DNA of 64,000 bases from an uncultured Clostridia bacterium (lineage in GTDB: Bacteria > Bacillota > Clostridia > UBA1381 > UBA9506). The stretch spans positions 62,001 through 126,000 of the forward strand of contig CAKSBF010000007.1 in assembly GCA_934438075.1 (NCBI GenBank), written 5' to 3'. A model generated the notes under the pieces. That model searched no databases. It was not told the origin of the DNA and saw only the letters and a list, made by a program, of their open reading frames with translations. Position 1 is the stretch's first letter; each line of letters begins with the position of its first letter. Below are positions 33,157-41,932 of the stretch, in pieces. Position numbers and translations under genes: made by a program.

Positions 33157-34500
33157 ATGTTCATGGAAAACATAATTCCAAAAGTAATGCCGCATAATAA
33201 AGAAGCGGAACAATCTGTACTCGGTTCCATGCTCATCGATAAAGAATGTCTTGTTTTAAGTTTTGAGCGCGTTAAAGCAGACGACTTTTACCTGGAAACA
33301 AATCGTATGATTTTTGACGCAATGCAAGAACTCTTTAACCGCGATGAACCGATTGACATCGTTACCCTATCTGCCGAACTCACCGCACGCAATCAGTTGG
33401 AGGCTGTCGGCGGCATTGAATATTTGAGTTATCTGGCAACTACATTGCCCACAACAGCAAATCTGCGGCAATACATTGATATTATGCTGGACAAATCAAT
33501 TCTACGCCGCTTGATTCATGTTTCCGGAGAGATATTAGACCAAAGTTATTCTCCCGCCGGAAACGCGCAAACCGTTGCAGATGAGGCTGGTCGTCTGATA
33601 TTTAATGTACTGGAAAACCGCGAAAACCGCGGCATGGTACATATCAGAGACGTACTTCTGCAAACGCACGATAACCTTGCAGAATTATATCAAAATAAAG
33701 GGCAGTTAACCGGTGTTCCCACCGGTCTCACCGATTTGGATAAAGAACTCCATGGACTGCAAAAATCAGATCTCATTCTGATAGCGGCACGACCTGCTAT
33801 GGGAAAAACGAGCTTCGCACTCAACCTTGCATCAAACGTAGCTATCCGCGCTCAGCAGCCGGTTGCTGTATTTAGTTTGGAAATGTCTGCTCCACAGCTT
33901 GTTTCACGTTTTATCAGTGCGGAAATGCTGATAGACAGCGAGCATTTGCGAACCGGTGAATTAGATGACGAAGATTGGGAAAAAATAGCCGCCTCTTTAA
34001 ATACTCTGGGAGACGCACCAATTTATATCAACGACTCCACAAACGTAACAGTTAGCGATATCCGTGCAAAGTGCCGTCGCCTGAAGCTTGAAAAGGGACT
34101 CGGGCTTGTTGTGATTGACTATCTGCAGTTAATGCAAGGTACACGTTCCGAAAGCCGTCAGCAAGAGGTTTCCGATATTTCCCGCTCTCTGAAAATACTG
34201 GCAAAGGAACTTGATGTTCCAATTATTACGCTTTCACAGCTATCACGTTCTCCCGACCAAAGAACAGAGCACAGACCTATGCTCAGCGACTTGCGTGAAT
34301 CTGGCGCTATTGAACAAGATGCCGATATTGTTCTGTTTTTGTATCGCGATGAAGTTTATAATCCGGATACGGAACAAAAAAATATTGCAGAATGCATTAT
34401 TGCAAAGCACAGAAATGGATCTACCGGCACCATTAAAATGTACTGGGCAGGAAAATATACTCGTTTTATGAATTTAGACAAACAGCACGAGGCATATTAA
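33157..34500 (+). CDS. dnaB: Replicative DNA helicase DnaB
   Basis: The 447-residue protein has the N-terminal DnaB domain (NKEAEQSVLGSMLIDKEC) and a RecA-like motor with Walker A ARPAMGKTSFA (about 210), VFSLEMSA (about 240), a VVIDYLQLMQG Walker B (about 318) and a C-terminal AKHRNGSTGTIKMYW. It unwinds the replication fork. Either the ATG at 33157 or the one at 33163 may be used. It is followed directly by tilS. Confidence 0.97.
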   Translation: MFMENIIPKVMPHNKEAEQSVLGSMLIDKECLVLSFERVKADDFYLETNRMIFDAMQELFNRDEPIDIVTLSAELTARNQLEAVGGIEYLSYLATTLPTTANLRQYIDIMLDKSILRRLIHVSGEILDQSYSPAGNAQTVADEAGRLIFNVLENRENRGMVHIRDVLLQTHDNLAELYQNKGQLTGVPTGLTDLDKELHGLQKSDLILIAARPAMGKTSFALNLASNVAIRAQQPVAVFSLEMSAPQLVSRFISAEMLIDSEHLRTGELDDEDWEKIAASLNTLGDAPIYINDSTNVTVSDIRAKCRRLKLEKGLGLVVIDYLQLMQGTRSESRQQEVSDISRSLKILAKELDVPIITLSQLSRSPDQRTEHRPMLSDLRESGAIEQDADIVLFLYRDEVYNPDTEQKNIAECIIAKHRNGSTGTIKMYWAGKYTRFMNLDKQHEAY

Positions 34501-34501
34501 T

Positions 34502-35878
34502 ATGTTGAGAGAAATGATAACAAATACCATTGCTGAGCATCAATTGTTTTCCAAAGGCGCACACATTGTCATTGCGCTGTCCGGCGGCGCAGATTCTGTT
34601 TGCCTGCTGCATATATTGCTCTCTCTTCAAAATGAATATGCATTGAAACTCAGCGCTGTGCATATTAACCATCATTTACGCGGAGCAGAATCCGATAGAG
34701 ATGAGAACTTTGTAAAGGAACTTTGCGAGCAGAACGCAATCCCCTGTTTCTGCGAACATTTCCATGTAAAGGAATATGCCATTACAAACAAAATTGGCAT
34801 TGAAGAGGCCGGTAGGAAACTCCGCTATATGTGCCTGGAAGAATACCGTCAAAAACTGAAGGCAAATGTAATCGCAACAGCACATCACGGCGATGATAAT
34901 ATTGAAACTTTTTTTATGCACCTGCTGCGAGGAGCAGGCCTCCATGGATTAACCGGTATTCCCTACCGTAACGGGCATATTGTTCGCCCCTTGCTTGCTG
35001 TAAGCAAAGAACAGATTATAAACTATTTAAAAGCAAATAACCTTGCATTTGTTACAGACAGCACAAACAGCACACCGGATGTATTGCGAAACAAAATACG
35101 CTTAGAACTGCTTCCTTTGTTAGAACAATATAATCCCGGTTTGCGCCGTACCTTGACGCGAAACATAAAGCTGTATCAAAGTGCCGATTGCTATTTACAC
35201 GAAACTGCAATGCAATGCTTCTCTGCTCTGGCGGAAAAAAGAGACAATTATATTGCGTTTCCGCTGTCAAAACTACAATCTGAAGCAGCTATTATACGTT
35301 ACGAACTATATTCTCTTGCTGCACGTGCCCTATTGCCGGCATCTACCGTAAGTAGCGAACGTATCTTTGATATTGACCGCTGTATTTCGGCTGAAAACGG
35401 ATCGGTTGCAATAACTCACAACTTAACGGCACAAATTTTCTATGATAAACTTTATTTTGTTAAAGAAGGTAACCATGTAAAGGATTTAGAGTATACGTTG
35501 CCGTTAAATCAGGCTGTAACTCTACCGGAGACCGGCATCACATTTTATGCTGCAAAAAAGCAAAAAACAACATATAAGCCGAAACAAAATGCGATTTATC
35601 TCAGCTATAAAAAAATTAAAAACCATTCAATATGCATTCGTTACCGCAAAAACGGAGATTACTTTTACCCTTGCGGTTTCCAACACAGAAAACGTTTGCA
35701 AGATTTTTTTGTTGACAAAAAAATACCTCGCTTTATGCGGGATAGTATTCCTCTGATCACAGTCGAAGATGAAATTGCGTGGATCTGCGGTTACCGTGCG
35801 GACAAACGCTTTCTGCCTGAACCGGAGGAAAATAACATTCTAGAAATTAAATTTACGGAGGAAAAAAATGAACGCTGA
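34502..35878 (+). CDS. tilS: tRNA(Ile)-lysidine synthetase
   Basis: The 458-residue protein has the PP-loop SGGADSVCLLHILL (about 28-41), the HHxDD-like AHHGDDNIETFFM (about 125) and a long C-terminal part with the IRYRKNGDYFYPCGF region (about 382). It converts C34 of tRNA-Ile(CAU) to lysidine. It overlaps hpt by 11 bases, in the frequent tilS-hpt-ftsH order. Confidence 0.95.
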   Translation: MLREMITNTIAEHQLFSKGAHIVIALSGGADSVCLLHILLSLQNEYALKLSAVHINHHLRGAESDRDENFVKELCEQNAIPCFCEHFHVKEYAITNKIGIEEAGRKLRYMCLEEYRQKLKANVIATAHHGDDNIETFFMHLLRGAGLHGLTGIPYRNGHIVRPLLAVSKEQIINYLKANNLAFVTDSTNSTPDVLRNKIRLELLPLLEQYNPGLRRTLTRNIKLYQSADCYLHETAMQCFSALAEKRDNYIAFPLSKLQSEAAIIRYELYSLAARALLPASTVSSERIFDIDRCISAENGSVAITHNLTAQIFYDKLYFVKEGNHVKDLEYTLPLNQAVTLPETGITFYAAKKQKTTYKPKQNAIYLSYKKIKNHSICIRYRKNGDYFYPCGFQHRKRLQDFFVDKKIPRFMRDSIPLITVEDEIAWICGYRADKRFLPEPEENNILEIKFTEEKNER

Positions 35879-36407
35879 CATCGACCACATTTTACTGACA
35901 GAAGAACAAATCCACGACAAAGTGGATGAACTGGCACGGGAACTAAACGAAAAATATCGCGGAAAAGAAGTTTTATGCATTTGTATTCTAAAAGGAAGCA
36001 CCATATTTTTCAGTGACCTGACCAGAAAGCTGGACTTTCCCGTTCAATTTGATTTTATGATTGCATCCAGCTATGAAAGCGGCACCGTTTCCCAGGGAGT
36101 TTTAAATATTAAGAAGGATTTGGAACAGCCGATAGAGGGAAAGCATATCATTATTGTTGAGGATATTCTTGACACCGGTAATACCCTCTACCACCTAAAA
36201 AAAGAATTGCTCGCCAGAAAACCTGCAAGCTTTGCTATATGCTGTTTGCTGGATAAGCCCTCTCGCAGAGAAATTGATATCTCCGCGGATTACATAGGCT
36301 TTAACATTCCCAATGAGTTTGTAGTTGGCTATGGGCTTGATTTTGATGAAAATTACCGCCAGCTTCCCTATATTGGCGTTTTAAAAAGCGAATGCTATGA
36401 AAAATAA
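35868..36407 (+). CDS. hpt: Hypoxanthine-guanine phosphoribosyltransferase
   Basis: The 179-residue protein has CILKGSTIFFSDLTRKL (about 43-59) and the PRPP-binding IIIVEDILDTGNTLYHL (about 96-112). It salvages hypoxanthine and guanine to nucleotides. GGAGG lies 6 bases before the ATG, inside the tilS end. Confidence 0.96.
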   Translation: MNADIDHILLTEEQIHDKVDELARELNEKYRGKEVLCICILKGSTIFFSDLTRKLDFPVQFDFMIASSYESGTVSQGVLNIKKDLEQPIEGKHIIIVEDILDTGNTLYHLKKELLARKPASFAICCLLDKPSRREIDISADYIGFNIPNEFVVGYGLDFDENYRQLPYIGVLKSECYEK

Positions 36408-36439
36408 GTGAACAGAACGTTAAATTTATAAACTTGGTA

Positions 36440-36468
36440 TTGTATTTTCTCTGAAATTGTGTTAGACT
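36440..36468 (+). promoter_or_regulatory. ftsH promoter
   Basis: TTGTAT, a 17-base spacer and TAGACT, about 70 bases before the ftsH start. Confidence 0.5.
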
Positions 36469-36538
36469 AAAAAACGTTATTAATTTTATACTAATCTAGT
36501 TATTTCAGGGAATGTATAGCATATAAGGGGTGAATTTT

Positions 36539-38473
36539 TTGAAGAGAAAATATTTAGGCGGCATCAGTTTTTATGTTTTACTTTTTGCAGCCGTCTTGAT
36601 CATGTTCACATTGTTCAATTATCAGCCTGGGATTGAACAGATTACTTATTCCGAACTTTTAACGCAGATTAAAAGCGGAAAAGTAACGGAGATGATTCTT
36701 GAGGATCGTCTTGCCACCATCACCATAGGCCAGTCCGATCCAAAAAGGCCCGAACAAAATATGCGCGTGGCCAATATTCCGTCCATCGGCATCCTATACG
36801 CCAACGCCGGAGATTCCATCCAGCAGCAACTGGATGCCGGAACTTTAAAGCTGGAAACACCGGCGCCGCAAACACTTCCGTGGTGGCTTCAGCTCTTGCC
36901 TACACTGCTTACCGTTGGAATATTTGTTGTGTTTTGGTTTATCTTTATGCGACAGGCACAGGGCGGCGGCGGAAAAATGATGTCTTTCGGCAAAAGTAAT
37001 GCCCGAATGGCGCAAAACGGCGACACACACATTACATTTAAAGATGTTGCCGGTGCTGACGAAGAAAAAGAAGAACTTGCCGAAATCGTTGAATTTTTAC
37101 GTGATTCTTCTCGTTTTGTGGAGTTAGGAGCACGAATTCCCAAGGGAGTATTGCTCGTAGGCCCTCCGGGAACCGGTAAAACTTTACTTGCTAAGGCTGT
37201 CGCCGGTGAAGCAAAAGTCCCGTTCTTTTCCATCTCGGGTTCTGATTTTGTAGAAATGTTTGTTGGCGTCGGCGCTTCGCGCGTTCGTGATTTGTTTGAA
37301 CAAGCAAAGAAAAATGCGCCTAGTATAATCTTCATCGATGAAATAGATGCCGTGGGTCGTCATCGTGGCGCAGGGCTTGGCGGCGGACATGATGAACGTG
37401 AACAAACACTTAACCAGCTGTTGGTTGAAATGGACGGTTTTGGCGCAAACGAAGGCATTATTATCATTGCAGCAACAAACCGACCCGATATTTTAGACCC
37501 CGCTCTGCTTCGTCCGGGACGTTTTGACCGTCAGGTTGTCGTAAATTACCCCGATGCAAAGGGACGGGAAGATATCCTTAAAGTTCACTCACGCGCAAAA
37601 CCTCTGGCTGACGATGTTGACCTCACCGTACTGGCCAAATCAACGGCAGGTTTTAGCGGCGCTGATTTAGAAAATTTAATGAATGAAGCTGCCCTGCTTG
37701 CCGCAAAGCTTGGCAAAAAGAAAATAGAGATGGCAGATCTTGAAGGTTCTATAACTAAAGTAATTGCCGGCCCGGAAAAACGTTCCAAGGCTATATCGGA
37801 TAAAGATAAAAAAATTACCGCATATCACGAGGCAGGTCACGCTGTGGTACAAAGAGTTGTTCCAGACAGCGACCCTGTACACGAGATTTCTATCATCCCG
37901 CGCGGACGCGCTGCCGGCTACACGCTTTCTCTCCCGCAAGAAGATAAAACACATTTGTCCCGCAAAGAAATGTTGGGAAATATATTAACGCTTCTTGGCG
38001 GACGCGCTGCTGAAAAGCTGATTTTGGATGATATCTGCACCGGTGCCTCTAATGATATCCAACGTGCTACCAAAACCGCACGCGAGATGGTCACCAAATA
38101 CGGAATGAGCGATTTGCTCGGTCCTATGACCTTTGGCTCTGACAACGATGAAGTTTTTATCGGTATGAGTTATGGTCATACTAGGGACTATAGTGAAAAA
38201 GTTGCCGCCGAAATTGATTCTGAAGTTCGTAAAATTATTGACGATGCTTATCAGAACTGTCTGAAAATTTTAAGCGATAATATTATTAAACTTCACAATG
38301 TTGCAAATGCGCTGATTGAGCGTGAAAAGCTGGACGGCGACGAATTTGAAGAGATATTCGCAAAAGAAGAATTGATAGATTTTAAAAATAAAAAGCCGGA
38401 AACTGTTGATGACACGGTCACAGAAAAACCAGAAGAACAGAAAAACAGCGAAACGGCAGCAACAGAAAACTAA
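36539..38473 (+). CDS. ftsH: ATP-dependent zinc metalloprotease FtsH
   Basis: The 644-residue protein has two spans (about 10-27 and 120-140) around an extracytoplasmic region, an AAA+ module with GPPGTGKT (about 208) and FIDEIDAVGR, and a protease domain with HEAGH (about 430). The C-terminal 40 residues are acidic and variable. It degrades membrane and regulatory proteins. The start is set at TTG 36539, 8 bases after AAGGGG; the GTG at 36530 overlaps that site. Confidence 0.96.
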   Translation: MKRKYLGGISFYVLLFAAVLIMFTLFNYQPGIEQITYSELLTQIKSGKVTEMILEDRLATITIGQSDPKRPEQNMRVANIPSIGILYANAGDSIQQQLDAGTLKLETPAPQTLPWWLQLLPTLLTVGIFVVFWFIFMRQAQGGGGKMMSFGKSNARMAQNGDTHITFKDVAGADEEKEELAEIVEFLRDSSRFVELGARIPKGVLLVGPPGTGKTLLAKAVAGEAKVPFFSISGSDFVEMFVGVGASRVRDLFEQAKKNAPSIIFIDEIDAVGRHRGAGLGGGHDEREQTLNQLLVEMDGFGANEGIIIIAATNRPDILDPALLRPGRFDRQVVVNYPDAKGREDILKVHSRAKPLADDVDLTVLAKSTAGFSGADLENLMNEAALLAAKLGKKKIEMADLEGSITKVIAGPEKRSKAISDKDKKITAYHEAGHAVVQRVVPDSDPVHEISIIPRGRAAGYTLSLPQEDKTHLSRKEMLGNILTLLGGRAAEKLILDDICTGASNDIQRATKTAREMVTKYGMSDLLGPMTFGSDNDEVFIGMSYGHTRDYSEKVAAEIDSEVRKIIDDAYQNCLKILSDNIIKLHNVANALIEREKLDGDEFEEIFAKEELIDFKNKKPETVDDTVTEKPEEQKNSETAATEN

Positions 38474-38480
38474 AAATCAT

Positions 38481-38517
38481 AAGGGTAGTAACAATATATT
38501 ATGTTACTACCCTTTTT
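38481..38517 (+). terminator. ftsH terminator
   Basis: AAGGGTAGTAACA and TGTTACTACCCTT form a 13-bp stem followed by TTT. Confidence 0.88.
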
Positions 38518-38598
38518 CTGTCCATTTCACTTTTACTAAATTGTGATTTACGCCTGTCTCTTTTTGCCAAAAAGTTTGAAATTTTATAGGGTATGAAA

Positions 38599-38607
38599 CA
38601 TATAATA
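38599..38607 (+). promoter_or_regulatory. Candidate sporulation-sigma -10 element before cwlJ
   Basis: CATATAATA fits the sigma-K -10 pattern CATANNNTA and resembles the sigma-E -10. I cannot assign a matching -35 with certainty, so this is tentative. Confidence 0.3.
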
Positions 38608-38635
38608 TAACAGTTGGCGAAAGTGAGGTGACGAA

Positions 38636-39070
38636 ATGTCAGATTTAGAATTGCTTGCCCGACTGATAAAATGTGAAGCAGGCGGCGAAGGAGATAACGG
38701 AATGAGAGCGGTTGCTTCTGTCGTAATGAATCGGGTATATGCTCCGGGTGGTGAATATGCACGTGTCGGTCAAGGAAATATTCGTAATATTATTTATCAG
38801 CCCGGACAGTTTACCTGTGTTTCTGAAACTGTAAACGGAGCGTACAATCCTCAAAACATTTATAACATGTCTCTGGAAGCCATAAACTGGGAAATCGCCG
38901 AATGGGCGATTTTAGGCGGCAGACTATACAATCTCGGTCAGGCCTTGTGGTTTTACAATCCCTATTCTGCCTCATGCCGTCCAAACTTTCCGAGTGAAGT
39001 CGGATACCTAGTTGTAAAAATCGGAAAACACTGTTTTTACAACCCCACTGATGTATATTTTCAAACATAA
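38636..39070 (+). CDS. cwlJ: Spore cortex-lytic cell wall hydrolase CwlJ-like
   Basis: The 144-residue protein is a bare SleB/CwlJ catalytic domain (Hydrolase_2): LLARLIKCEAGGEG (with the catalytic Glu, about 14), ASVVMNRVYAPGG and the C-terminal ALWFYNPYSASCRP. It has no signal peptide, like CwlJ, which is placed in the coat by GerQ rather than secreted. The gerQ-like gene follows at 27 bases, strengthening the CwlJ call over SleB. Confidence 0.88.
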   Translation: MSDLELLARLIKCEAGGEGDNGMRAVASVVMNRVYAPGGEYARVGQGNIRNIIYQPGQFTCVSETVNGAYNPQNIYNMSLEAINWEIAEWAILGGRLYNLGQALWFYNPYSASCRPNFPSEVGYLVVKIGKHCFYNPTDVYFQT

Positions 39071-39096
39071 TTTATCAGGAAAGGAATTGATACATA

Positions 39097-39621
39097 ATGG
39101 CAAATGAAATGAATGAAAGCATGGGCAAACAGGAAGATTTTATTCCGGACGATACTGCCGAAGAATTAGAAAACCCTCAAAACAATCAAGAAGTTGCAAA
39201 TGGTTCCATGGCCGCTACCCTTCGCAAAAATGTTGGTTTTTACGTAGTCGTTGAATTTCTTGTTGGAACCAACCGCCTGGAAGTGAAAGAAGGAATTCTT
39301 TACTCTGTGGGCATTAATTTTCTCACACTGTATGATCCGCAGCATGATCGCTATATCGTTTGTGACCTTTATGCCGTAAAATTCGTAACATTTTATAACT
39401 CCACTACCGTACCGCCGGACAGACTGGATACACAAAATAACATTCCGCAAAATAATCGTCAGCAAAATACTACCGTAACTAGCGAGACAGCTAGTGCCGC
39501 GACTCCTGTTTTTGCTGACAGCCATAATGCAGAGAGCATAACCGCAGACAGCACCAATTACCCTCCTTCAGCAATGCCCTTTCCCCCTATGCGCGGAAAT
39601 TTCCGCCGAAGCAGATGGTAA
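39097..39621 (+). CDS. gerQ: Spore coat protein GerQ-like
   Basis: The 174-residue protein has an acidic, low-complexity start, a central beta-rich domain (about 45-110: NVGFYVVVEFLVG and YDPQHDRYIVCDLYAVKFV) like the GerQ core and an Asn/Thr/Pro-rich tail ending in RRSRW. GerQ is a cross-linked coat protein needed to localise CwlJ in Bacillus; its place directly after cwlJ supports the call. The domain match is by eye. Confidence 0.72.
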   Translation: MANEMNESMGKQEDFIPDDTAEELENPQNNQEVANGSMAATLRKNVGFYVVVEFLVGTNRLEVKEGILYSVGINFLTLYDPQHDRYIVCDLYAVKFVTFYNSTTVPPDRLDTQNNIPQNNRQQNTTVTSETASAATPVFADSHNAESITADSTNYPPSAMPFPPMRGNFRRSRW

Positions 39622-39654
39622 GATACTAAAAAAATATTTTATATAAAAATATAG

Positions 39655-39704
39655 AAAAAAATCGAAGCACAAGTCCTGCCGGGAAATTGTACTTCGATTT
39701 TTTC
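39655..39704 (+). terminator. cwlJ-gerQ terminator
   Basis: AAAAAATCGAAG and CTTCGATTTTTT form the base of a long hairpin with inner ACAA/TTGT pairing. Confidence 0.82.
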
Positions 39705-39824
39705 TTGTGCCAAAATACCTGGTTATGAATTACAAAAATATATAGATAAGCAAAGAATTGACACAAATTTATTTTGCAAAAATATGCAACTTCGACAAAA
39801 AAGCGAATAACTGACATTTTTTTC

Positions 39825-39853
39825 TTGCAATTTCGACAGATTTCTTATATAAT
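39825..39853 (+). promoter_or_regulatory. Promoter of the purine permease gene
   Basis: TTGCAA, a 17-base spacer and TATAAT, 39 bases before the ATG. The short leader leaves no room for a purine riboswitch. Confidence 0.7.
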
Positions 39854-39892
39854 TATATGGTAGGCTAAAGGATAAAGAAAAGGAGAGGTTTT

Positions 39893-41248
39893 ATGGAAAC
39901 AATTGAGAAGTTATTTAAGCTCAAAGAGCGCGGAACAAGCGTTCGCACTGAAGTCATTGCCGGCATTACCACCTTCCTCGCAATGGCTTACATTCTTGCA
40001 GTTAACCCGAACTACATGGAAATCGCAGGCATTCCGAAGGCAGCTGCTTTCTCTGCTACTGCAATTTCTGCCGGAATTGCAACTCTTTGCATGGCGTTTT
40101 TTGCTAATTATCCGGTTGCTCTGGCTTCCGGTATGGGATTAAACGCATTTTTTGCTTTCACCGTTTGCGGTGCTATGGGTTGCTCCTACAAAGTAGCTTT
40201 AACGGCGGTATTCATCGAAGGTCTCATTTTTATGCTGCTTTCCTTGTTTAAGTTCCGTGAAGCTTTGGTAAACAAGATTCCGAACAACTTAAAGTTTGCA
40301 ATTACTGCAGGTATCGGTTTGTTTATTACTATTATTGCATTATTAAATTCACATATTGTTGTAGCAAGCGAAGCAACAACAGTTGCTCTTGGTAACCTTG
40401 CTTCTGCACCGGTTGTTTTGTCACTGGTTGGCTTGCTTATTATCGGCATTCTTCAGCACTTCCGTGTACCGGGCGGCATTCTGCTTGGTATCATCATCAC
40501 TTGGATTTTAGGTATGCTGGCAGAGCTGTGTGGTTGGTATGTCGTAGATCTCGAAGCCGGAGTATATTCCGTATTCCCGTCTTTCAGCGGCAGCTCTTTC
40601 TCTCTTCCGTTGTTCTGGGAATTTGACTTTGGCTATATTGCAAAAAATCTTTCTTCATTTATCATTATTGCTTTTACTTTCCTCTATACCGATATATTTG
40701 ATACCGTTGGTACATTGATTGGTGTTGCAGAAAAAGGTAATTTGTTGGATGAAAAAGGACAGCTGCCGAAGGCAGGCGGTGCTTTGATGGCAGACGCTGT
40801 TGGTACAGTTGTCGGTGCAGTGTTGGGTACTTCCACCGTTACCAGTTATGTAGAGTCCAGCGCAGGTGTTGCTGCAGGCGGAAAGACAGGTCTTACCTCC
40901 GTGGTAACTGCTATTCTGTTCTTCTTGTCCTTGATTTTGGCACCTGTCTTTACTGCAATCCCGTCTTTTGCAACTACTCCGGCCATGATGTATGTTGGTC
41001 TGCTGATGCTCTCCTCTGTTAAGAAGGTTGATTTTGAAGGAGACGTTGCAGATGTTATCGGCGCATTCTTAGCCATTATCATGATGCCGCTGACCTACTC
41101 CATTGCAAATGGTATCATGTTTGGTATGCTTGCATGGGTTATCTTAAAGCTCGTTATCGGCAAGGCAAAAGATATCAGCGGTGTAATGTGGGTTTCCGTT
41201 GCCCTGTTTGCTGCATATATTGCATTAAAAGTTGCAGGACTTGCGTAA
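39893..41248 (+). CDS. NCS2-family purine permease (AzgA/PbuG-like)
   Basis: The 451-residue protein has about 13 spans. The opening (TEVIAGITTFLAMAYILAVNP, about 18-38; shown in outline), SGMGLNAFFAF (about 78) and DTVGTLIGVA (about 272) match the AzgA-like group, which imports adenine, guanine or hypoxanthine. The next gene is a purine-type phosphoribosyltransferase, so uptake and trapping are probably coupled. GGAGAGG precedes the ATG. Confidence 0.92.
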   Translation: METIEKLFKLKERGTSVRTEVIAGITTFLAMAYILAVNPNYMEIAGIPKAAAFSATAISAGIATLCMAFFANYPVALASGMGLNAFFAFTVCGAMGCSYKVALTAVFIEGLIFMLLSLFKFREALVNKIPNNLKFAITAGIGLFITIIALLNSHIVVASEATTVALGNLASAPVVLSLVGLLIIGILQHFRVPGGILLGIIITWILGMLAELCGWYVVDLEAGVYSVFPSFSGSSFSLPLFWEFDFGYIAKNLSSFIIIAFTFLYTDIFDTVGTLIGVAEKGNLLDEKGQLPKAGGALMADAVGTVVGAVLGTSTVTSYVESSAGVAAGGKTGLTSVVTAILFFLSLILAPVFTAIPSFATTPAMMYVGLLMLSSVKKVDFEGDVADVIGAFLAIIMMPLTYSIANGIMFGMLAWVILKLVIGKAKDISGVMWVSVALFAAYIALKVAGLA

Positions 41249-41280
41249 GCAAAACTTGAAAACAAGGAGATAATGTCTCA

Positions 41281-41841
41281 ATGGAAAATGCATATACAAT
41301 AGATATCGCAGGTTTAAAACGCGATTTGCCTCTTTGCAAGGTATCTGATGATTTTTACATTGCCGCATTTATTATGTTTGGAGATGTAGAAATAACAACA
41401 GTTGCCGCAAGAGAGCTGCTAAAAAAAGCACCGGAGTTTGATGTGATGATTACTGCAGAGTCAAAGGGGATACCTCTGCTCTACGAAATGGCACGTCAGG
41501 CAGGTCACAATGAATATATTGTCGCCCGCAAAGCTCCCAAGCTTTATATGAGAAATGTAATCGTCACCGATGTAAATTCCATCAGCACCGCGCACAAACA
41601 GATTTTGTGCATTGGTCAGGAGGAAGCTGATATGATGAAGGGCAAGCGCGTGCTTGTTGTTGATGACGTTATCAGTACCGGTGAATCGCTTGCCGCATTG
41701 GAAACTCTGATTAATCAGGTTGGCGGCAACATCGTCGGCAGAATGGCAGTTTTAGCCGAAGGAGACGCTATAGGCAGAAAAGATATCACCTATCTCTCTC
41801 CCCTGCCTGTATTTCATGCTGACGGTACGATTATTGAATAA
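41281..41841 (+). CDS. Purine phosphoribosyltransferase (adenine PRT-like)
   Basis: The 186-residue protein has the PRPP-binding VLVVDDVISTGESLAALE (about 122-139) and a flexible hood with ITAESKGIPLLYEMARQAG (about 60-78), like adenine and xanthine PRTs. It starts 32 bases after the NCS2 permease behind GGAGA, and would convert the imported base to its nucleotide. Base preference is not decided by sequence. Confidence 0.85.
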   Translation: MENAYTIDIAGLKRDLPLCKVSDDFYIAAFIMFGDVEITTVAARELLKKAPEFDVMITAESKGIPLLYEMARQAGHNEYIVARKAPKLYMRNVIVTDVNSISTAHKQILCIGQEEADMMKGKRVLVVDDVISTGESLAALETLINQVGGNIVGRMAVLAEGDAIGRKDITYLSPLPVFHADGTIIE

Positions 41842-41858
41842 AATAATCAAAATATAAC

Positions 41859-41895
41859 AAAATTGCTCCTACCATATGGTAGGAGCAGTTTTTAT
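41859..41895. terminator. Terminator between the PRT and fbp genes
   Basis: GCTCCTACC and GGTAGGAGC form a 9-bp stem with an ATAT loop, followed by AGTTTTT; it faces the convergent fbp gene as well. Confidence 0.88.
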
Positions 41896-41932
41896 TTAAA
41901 AAGCAAATAGAACTGTTTCAAGTTTAAAAGCT

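Noticed and set aside
39704..39892. Possible purine riboswitch before the NCS2 permease
   Set aside because: The leader after the promoter is only about 35 bases and lacks the conserved purine aptamer sequence.
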